The translations under genes and the position numbers were made by a program. Of a stretch of 12,860 bases of DNA, positions 7,991 through 12,860 are shown piece after piece. Within the stretch, counting starts at the first letter, position 1. The number at the start of each line of letters is the position of its first letter. The notes below the pieces were generated by a model. It was given only the letters and a program-made list of their open reading frames with translations. It did no database searches and was not told the DNA's origin. The stretch comes from Jimgerdemannia flammicorona (Eukaryota > Mucoromycota > Endogonomycetes > Endogonales > Endogonaceae): positions 1 to 12,860 of the forward strand of contig RBNI01005232.1 in the NCBI GenBank assembly GCA_003990745.1. Reading direction: 5' to 3'.

Positions 7991-8149
7991 ATTGATATGT
8001 TGTTTATAGCTTTTCTTTTATATTTATCTATTCTTAGTGAGCTTTCTGATATTCTTTCTGAATGAGATCTTCTTATACTCTAATAGTCTGAAGAGCTTTC
8101 TTTAGGGTACAGTTTTTCAGTACACTCTTCTTCTAATTTATTAGCATTG

Positions 8150-8584
8150 GTAGAAAAGTATATCAACATTGTTGTAAGCTTTCTCTACTTTATGAATGAT
8201 GGTGATTTTGTAATTCTGAAGAATAAGGATCTAGTAGACCATAATTCTAGTAGGTTCCTTATAGTTGAATAACTATTTGAGGGCTGCATAGTTAGTTATT
8301 ATGGTGAACTTTTTTTTGATGAGATAATGCTTAAACAGAGTAATTGTATATATAACTGTAAGATATTCTAGTTGGGTACTACCAAAGTTAGTTTGCTACT
8401 GATTGGTGGCTCAGCTTGTATAAGCTATTATATAATACTATTAGTTAGGTCCTTCTTGGGCAAGAACTACTCTGAGGTCATCTTTGGAAGTATTTATATA
8501 TAAGATGAATGACTTCTGTAGATTGGGCTGAATAAGGATTAATGTTGTGGTCATACTGTACTTGAGTTCTTTGAAGGCTTTTTC
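8150..8584 (-). pseudogene. RNase H domain of Ty3/gypsy Pol, inactivated
   Basis: RNase H removes the RNA strand during reverse transcription. In one frame the minus strand reads EKAFKELKYSM, L..QPN, FILYINTSKDD, VVLAQEG, IAYTS, STQLEYLTVIY, FKHYLIKKKFTIITNYAALK, then a run ending VEKAYNNVDILF. This matches the family layout AF..LK / L.TDAS / VL.Q / AY.SR / E.E.L / F.I.TD..AL / N..AD.LSR. Two usual Asp positions are Asn (INTS, TNYA), while the Glu of LEYL and the last Asp (NVDIL) remain. About six in-frame stops are present. It is shifted in frame relative to the RT core; the connecting segment (about 8590-8690) contains YYRRFIKNF in a third frame. Confidence 0.9.
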
Positions 8585-8689
8585 ATATAATTCCATCCAT
8601 TTACTTTCTTGAGAAGGATTCAGATTGGAGCAATAATTTGGACAAAGTTCTTAATAAATCTTCTATAGTAGGATACTAGTATCAGGAAT

Positions 8690-9378
8690 AATAGTATTTC
8701 TTTTAGATCTTGGATATTGACCAATTGTTGATCTTCTCAGTTTTCTTTGAGTCTGCATGGATTCTTTTTTTTGAAACTATAAATTTAAGGAATTCAAGTT
8801 TCTGTTTTCCAAAGTAGTATTTTTTGGTATTGAGTCTTAGGTGATTCTTGCAGGTGAGCTTGAAGAATTTTTTTAGGTAATATAAGTATTCCTTGAAATT
8901 TGCTGAATAGATATTTAAATCATCTATATATACAATCAGACAGTAGTGAATCAGTGGGCCATAGACTGAGTTCATCATTCTCTGAAAGATAGAAGGTATA
9001 TTGTAAAGTTCAAAGAGTATTCAGAAGTATTTAAACAGTTTTTCTAGAGCTAAAAAGGCTGACTTCTGAATGTCTTTGGGATCCATGAAGATCTCATGGA
9101 ATTCTGTAAAAGGATCCATACTGCTGAAGTATCTGGTATCTTATAACTAGTCCAAGAGATCATCAATTCTGAGCAAAGGATAGGCATCTTTCTCAATAAC
9201 TAAATTGAGTTTCCTATAGTCTATACAGAGTCTCCATCCTCTTTTCTTTGGTATAATAAGTATAGAGCTGGTCCAAGGGCTAGTAGAGGGTCAGATGACT
9301 CTATTGTCTAAGAGTTCTTAAATGTGCTCTTTTTCAAATATCTTTAGGTAATGGAGTATTCTATAGGATTTCTGCCAG
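8690..9378 (-). pseudogene. Reverse transcriptase core of Ty3/gypsy Pol
   Basis: The enzyme copies element RNA into cDNA. A single frame runs through the core with about five stops: KIFEKEHI.ELLDNRVI.PSTSPW, then [44 protein letters not shown], a changed F-A-L-F region, FQRMMNSVYGPL, and VYIDDLNIYS. The catalytic YIDD is at 8919-8930. It continues through LTCKNHLRLNTKK and LEFLKFIVSKK..HADSKKTEKINNW, the conserved RT-RNase H junction region. The stop-free piece is 8703-8978. The YIDD Asp pair is intact although the gene is dead. Typical of Ty3/gypsy. Confidence 0.95.
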
Positions 9379-9934
9379 ATGGGTGTTATATTTTCTGTAT
9401 TTATACTATAGTAGTATAATGAGTTATATGGCAGATTGTTATAATTGATAGTAAAGATATCTTGGTATTTATTGAGGAGTTCTACTAGTTGTTATCATTG
9501 CTGAGATATCAATTCTTCTCCAATATTGATGGAAGACTTTACTGTTTTCTGGGTTGCAAAGGGGTCTTTCCTTTCTTCTGAGATCTTTTGCCATTTCCTG
9601 ATAAGTTTAGCTTATAGACTTTCTGTGGATTCAGTTAAGGAAGAGCACTAGATGTCCTATGATAGTTCTTTTTGGTAAGATAATACTTTCCCAGCTCTGG
9701 TTGGTTGCTTAGAAGTGTACTAGATTTATCTTATCAGAGAATATATATCCAGGTTCAAGATATCTTTATTGGGTTTAAAGAAGAGATTTCTGGGATCAGA
9801 TAGTACAAAGATTTTGAAGGTGGTTTGCTCTCTAGGCTCCAGGATGAGATTCTTATATATTTTGACTAATTGGTAATATACTGCTAAGGAGCATTCTTTT
9901 TGAGATAGTTGACCTGAAGGAGATATACTTCTTT
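9379..9934 (-). pseudogene. Pol linker between dUTPase and reverse transcriptase
   Basis: This part is coding-like but has no catalytic domain. The frame leading into RT reads KTVKSSINIGEELISQQ, QLVELLNKYQDIFTINYNN and PIWQKSYRILHYL, which resembles the usual lead-in to Ty3/gypsy RT (a short helix ending in Y.DIF, then a segment before the fingers). The dUTPase frame continues leftward from 9935 through VNYLKKNAP and SSWSLESKPPSKSL before losing character. Several stops and at least one frameshift occur, at about 9550-9700. Confidence 0.6.
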
Positions 9935-10330
9935 CTTATCTGAGCTTTCAAATCCTTCAGCTTATCTTATTCCTTTAGTCAGTTTGGAGACTTCTTGTAA
10001 TTGAGAGATCTTGACTTTTATAAAGACTACTTGAGCAATCTTCTATCCTCTAAGAATTTAGTATAATTCTATACTACTATTATATAGAATGATCTTGATT
10101 TCATCTACATATCCTGGATCTATGGTCTCTCCTTCTATAGTTACTCCTTATCTGGTAAGTTCAGACCTTGAGGTCAGTTAGATATAAGTTCCTTTGAGTG
10201 GCTGTATGGCTAGTTCAGTTCTGAACACCAATGTTCTTCCAGACTTAATGAGTTCATCCTCCAGACTATAGAGGTCATACCCTATATCTTCTTGATAAGC
10301 TTTAGTTGGAGGTTTGGCCTTGAAATGTAG
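9935..10330 (-). pseudogene. dUTPase domain inside Ty3/gypsy pol (all five motifs readable)
   Basis: dUTPase hydrolyses dUTP to dUMP and pyrophosphate, keeping uracil out of DNA. About 130 codons in one frame, without frameshift and with five stops, show the trimeric dUTPase family in order. Motif 1 is TKAYQEDIGYDLYS (GYDLYS at 10265-10282). Then come L.FRTELAIQPLKGTY and motif 2, SRSELTR.G. Motif 3 is GETIDPGYVDEIKI (about 10090-10132), keeping the Asp and the Tyr that contact the deoxyuridine. Motif 4 is KIAQVVFIKV. Motif 5 is GIR.AEGFESSD (about 9938-9967), matching the Gly-rich R..GFGS(S/T) tail with one Gly changed to Glu. Length and motif spacing fit a whole domain. It lies between protease and RT. 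In retroviruses and retroelements that carry one, dUTPase is a Pol or Gag-Pro module. The five stops mean this copy is dead. Family call is very firm; that it belongs to this element follows from position, strand and shared decay. Confidence 0.92.
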
Positions 10331-11293
10331 TAGAATATACTGAGTAATATTCTTGCTAAGTTTGGGCTATCCTTGGGCTGAAGCTCTACTAATAGGAAGT
10401 CTCCAAGCTCTGAGGTTGAGGTATAGCCATCTGGCTCTAGTAGAGGGATCTCAGAGATAATTAATTCCTCTTTTTCCTATAAGGTCTAGAGCTTTTATAA
10501 AATTGGTGGTATCTTTTACCTATTCTTGGTGAGTTATATGTCTGATGAGAGTAGGATATCTTCTCTCAAATTATAGATCTTGAAAATCCTTCTTTCTGGT
10601 TTCTTGGTTTGACTTTTTTGAATTTAGGTTCTGTTGTTAGCTCTCTTTAGAGTATGGACTATAACATTCTGACTGAGGTAAGTTTTCTGGTATCTGCAGT
10701 CCTGATAGTCTAGATATCTTCTATGATTATAATATTTCATTGTTTGAAAATACTGTTCCTAGTTATTAATCTCCTATTGTTTTTGGGAATCAGTATCCAT
10801 CTTGGTCATAAGTTGAGAGAAGAGTAGCCAAGGGGTATACTTCTGTTTGGGTAAAGAGATCTTGTTCTCTAAATTGACTTTACAATCTTGTGGTGACTTC
10901 TTGGAAGTAGTTAATTGTATAATTATAGTTGAGTGTTCTGGCCTTTAGAGTTTCTGTCTTTTTTATTAATCCAGTAGATAGCACTGATAGCAGTAATCTC
11001 AGAGAGAGTGGAAGACTATTTGATGTGGACATCTTCCTAGCTGAAAGGTTTTTTTTAGATATATTTCTCACTTTGGGATAATGGGGATTATACTGAGTCC
11101 TTCTTCAATATTCCAAGGGTCATTATCTTCAGATAGTATCCAGCAAGGGTCATTTCAGAGAATAAGTTCAGAGATCTCCTCTTCTTCAGATACTTCTTAT
11201 TTAGGAACCTCCTGTTCAGGAATTTCTTCTTCCTTAAATAATTCTTGACCCCAAATTGGCAGCTTTGGCTGCTGATATTTCTGGAACATATCT
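10331..11293 (-). pseudogene. Pol linker between Cys/His segment and dUTPase, including an acidic stretch
   Basis: No known domain is recognised. Pieces with coding character on the minus strand include an acidic run at about 11160-11250 (EEEIPEQEVPK, stop, EVSEEEEISELIL), LATLLS/NYNYTINYFQEV pieces at about 10850-10950, and LEPDGYTSTSELGDFLLVEL followed by QPKDSPNLARILLS (about 10335-10440), which leads into the dUTPase with a frame change just before it. The last piece probably forms the N-terminal strand region of the dUTPase or its linker. Stops and frameshifts are frequent. Confidence 0.5.
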
Positions 11294-11380
11294 GCATTTC
11301 TTCTTCTTTCTTCTGCACTCAGAGCAGGCTGTGTCAGGTGAATTCCTTGTCTCAATGATCTTAGAGGAGTGCTCAGAACA
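11294..11380 (-). pseudogene. Cys/His-rich (putative zinc-binding) segment after protease
   Basis: The frame at 11234-11473 on the minus strand contains CSEH, then 14 residues, then ACSECRRKKKKC: C-x2-H-x14-C-x2-C-x6-C, very basic, within a stretch free of stops. This spacing suggests a metal-binding module. The last part (C-x2-C-x6-C with Arg/Lys) resembles the first half of a fungal Zn2Cys6 cluster, but no second half follows. It sits between protease and dUTPase in the pol reading direction. Function unknown; zinc binding is inferred from spacing only. Confidence 0.5.
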
Positions 11381-11619
11381 CTTATATCTTTTGAGATATA
11401 TAGATGGAATATTATTTGATCTGTCCTGCAATAGCTCTAATAGTGATAGAGATAGTATTTTTAGTCTACACATTATCTTCTAGCCTGTCATCTACTAGGT
11501 TAATTTGGAGATTGAGTCTGGAATCATTTTTATCTTCAGATTCTTCTTTCTCTTCTATGATAGATTCTTTACTACATATTAGTATATTCTTCCTGGATAG
11601 TGATCTTCTTCTTCTTCTT

Positions 11620-11965
11620 CAATTGCTCATAGCTGGTCATCTTAACTCTGTACTTCTTACCTCAGTAGTCAAACTTGAGTACTTATTGACCAATATCAAT
11701 AACTAATTCATTTCCTTCATCCAGTTAGTACTAAGAATCATATCATAGGTGATAGCTTCTGTAATAATAGCTTTTGGAATGGAAAACTGAATGTATCCCA
11801 GAGAGATAGTGATGTTTTGTACTTCTCTAAGGGGTTGAGTTTGAGCTCCATCTATTACTATAATACTGAGATTAGATGATCTATCAATGGGCCATTGGAG
11901 GGTGTTTAGAAATTATTTAGCAATAACACAGATAGCTACTTCTATATCTATGAGAATTTTCACCT
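11620..11965 (-). pseudogene. Aspartic protease (retropepsin-like) domain, inactivated
   Basis: The enzyme cuts the Gag-Pol polyprotein. The minus strand reads KVKILIDIEVAICVIAK, where the active-site D-T/S-G is D-I-E (11940-11948), as produced by C-to-T and G-to-A changes. It then reads IVIDGAQTQPLREVQNI, ISLGYIQFSIPKAIITEA and TYDMILSTNWMKE, the usual retropepsin layout (psi loop, flap-side strands, then YD.ILG..W). The same frame runs back to about 12300 with only a few stops, through LKKKYILKTMPRDIYNEAW, an apparent Gag-protease linker. Loss of DTG is enough to inactivate it. Confidence 0.85.
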
Positions 11966-12600
11966 TTTATTCTCTAATATCTCTATATAGATAGGTGCTG
12001 ATATATCTCTCTGAAACTTGAATAGAGATGAGAGCTGATTCTTACTATAGGATTGGAACTTGGCCAGTGCTAGACCTAGTGGTTCTCAGTAGTTTATTTC
12101 AGACTCCAGCTGATATTAGTTGCAGGAACTGTAGGAGAGGGACTTCTATTTTGACTTCTTGAATCTTTTACCAGGCTTCATTATAGATATCTCTGGGCAT
12201 GGTCTTCAGGATGTACTTCTTCTTGAGCTTTGGGGCAGCAGGTTTCTGTTCTTCTTGCTCTATTTCTACATCTTCTGGGGGTAGCTCATTTGTTTTAAGA
12301 ACAAAAGTTGAGGGAGACTAGAGAGATATTTCACTTGCTCTTCTTCATGTTCTTTATCTTCCTCTTGAATTTGTATACTGGTATTTCTGAATGGTCTTTC
12401 TACAGGTCTCTTCCTTTTCTCTGCTGAGTAAACTGTCTTTCTAGTGATGACTTTGGCAGAGTACAAGTCCAGGTCACTATAGTCTTACTGTTACTTTCTT
12501 CCTCAAAGTCTTTGATAGAGTGGGCTTCAGTCTTCTTGTACTGAGTTTCATTTCTTTGATTTAGTGGTTCTGAGTCTCTTCAGTTACTTCTTTTATTGTC
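11966..12600 (-). pseudogene. Gag-protease linker region
   Basis: From 12300 to the protease one frame stays mostly open: TNELPPEDVEIEQEEQKP, then LKKKYILKTMPRDIYNEAW, then VPLLQFLQLISAGV and STGQVPIL. The acidic and Pro-rich start followed by a helix-like segment (W..I......PL...L) is typical of the region before a Ty3/gypsy protease. To the right (12300-12600) are charged pieces, including RKRPVERPF and NETQYKKTEAHSIKDFEEE, in other frames. No catalytic motif. Confidence 0.55.
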
Positions 12601-12642
12601 ACATTCAGTAACATAGTGTCTAAATTATCTAAAGTGAAAGCA
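12601..12642 (-). pseudogene. Gag CCHC zinc knuckle, degraded
   Basis: The minus strand reads C-FH-F-R*FR-H-YVTE-C, exactly the C-x2-C-x4-H-x4-C spacing of retroelement nucleocapsid zinc knuckles, with the second Cys replaced by Phe and one stop inside. Such knuckles bind element RNA. The position fits the end of Gag in this element, upstream of protease. Confidence 0.75.
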
Positions 12643-12860
12643 TTGAACTTAGGCTCTGTTCTGGACAGAATATCTTCTTTCTTCTTATTGGTAACTCTTA
12701 TTATATCTGGGTGGATAACCTTAGTTCATTTGTGGTATATACCCTCTATTGTCTTGTAAGTAGCTCTGATTTTCACATATAGTGAGTTTTTTAATCTGTT
12801 TGACCAATTAGTCCAACTTGGAACTGAGGTCTTAAATTTTACTTCTGTTTTTTTTTTTTT
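12643..12860 (-). pseudogene. Gag fragment upstream of the zinc knuckle, cut by the window edge
   Basis: On the minus strand one frame reads KFKTSVPSWTNWSNRLKNS, then VKIRATYKTIEGIYHK, then stop and HPDIIRVTNKKKEDIL, changing frame just before the zinc knuckle. It is coding-like and basic but not enough to assign a Gag subfamily. The last 13 bases of the window are T (A on this strand), another long homopolymer. Confidence 0.45.

Larger units (their letters stand above)
5257..12860 (-). mobile_element. Decayed Ty3/gypsy LTR retrotransposon with a dUTPase domain (5' end beyond the window)
   Basis: Read on the minus strand from right to left, the domain order is Gag zinc knuckle, protease, Cys/His segment, dUTPase, reverse transcriptase, RNase H, integrase with GPY-like module, C-terminal extension, probable LTR. 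RT followed by RNase H followed by integrase defines Ty3/gypsy rather than Ty1/copia order. The element has no CpG, AGA/AGG as its only arginine codons, and stops where Gln, Arg or Trp would be expected. The domains lie in different frames, so several indels have accumulated. It appears nested in the copia remnant to its left. The A/T-rich right edge (T13 on +) cuts the element inside gag, so the 5' LTR, primer binding site and target-site duplication cannot be checked here. Confidence 0.9.

Noticed and set aside
10680..10740. A second zinc knuckle (YYNHRRYLDYQDCRY on the minus strand)
   Set aside because: The spacing does not fit C-x2-C-x4-H-x4-C even allowing Cys to Tyr and His to Tyr changes, and the place, after protease, is wrong for Gag.
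11294..11335. ACSECRRKKKKC as a fungal Zn2Cys6 transcription factor gene
   Set aside because: Only the first half of the six-Cys cluster is present, and it lies in line with protease, dUTPase and RT on the same strand with the same decay. It is better treated as part of the retroelement.

Overview
The window looks like nuclear DNA of a filamentous fungus, most likely an ascomycete. It has a multi-exon cytochrome P450 with short introns (75 and 103 bp, GT..AG) beside long-terminal-repeat (LTR) retrotransposon remains that carry heavy cytosine-deamination-type decay. I cannot name the species. The window has two halves with a very sharp join at about 4365/4366.

Left half (1-4365), CpG-rich: a tandem array of three related P450 units, all on the + strand. 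Unit A shows only the end of an intron and the last exon (heme-binding region, stop at 487). Unit B is complete (1586-3368, three exons, 534 codons plus stop by my splice model) and has every P450 hallmark. Unit C (4059-4365) is dead: its start codon has become ATA, a stop follows after 19 codons, and the copy is cut off at residue ~110 where foreign AT-rich DNA begins. The 3' flanks of A and B, and the upstream regions of B and C, are also related, so the duplicated unit included intergenic DNA.

Right half (4366-12860), AT-rich: I found no CpG dinucleotide in about 8.5 kb, on reading every line. On the + strand, 4366-5256 holds a decayed Ty1/copia-type Gag with an A31 tract. On the - strand, about 5257-12860 is a decayed Ty3/gypsy element read from right to left: Gag zinc knuckle, aspartic protease, a Cys/His-rich segment, an acidic segment, a trimeric-type dUTPase domain, reverse transcriptase, RNase H, integrase with a C-terminal GPY-like module, an unrecognised C-terminal extension, and a probable 3' LTR. 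The 5' LTR and the start of gag lie beyond the right edge. Every domain is broken by stops and frameshifts, so nothing here should make protein.

The most interesting point is the dUTPase domain inside the pol region, between protease and reverse transcriptase. All five dUTPase motifs can be read in one frame. A likely history is: P450 tandem duplication, insertion or rearrangement of a copia element into unit C, insertion of the Ty3/gypsy element into the copia remnant, then CpG-targeted decay of the transposon DNA that spared the neighbouring P450 copies.
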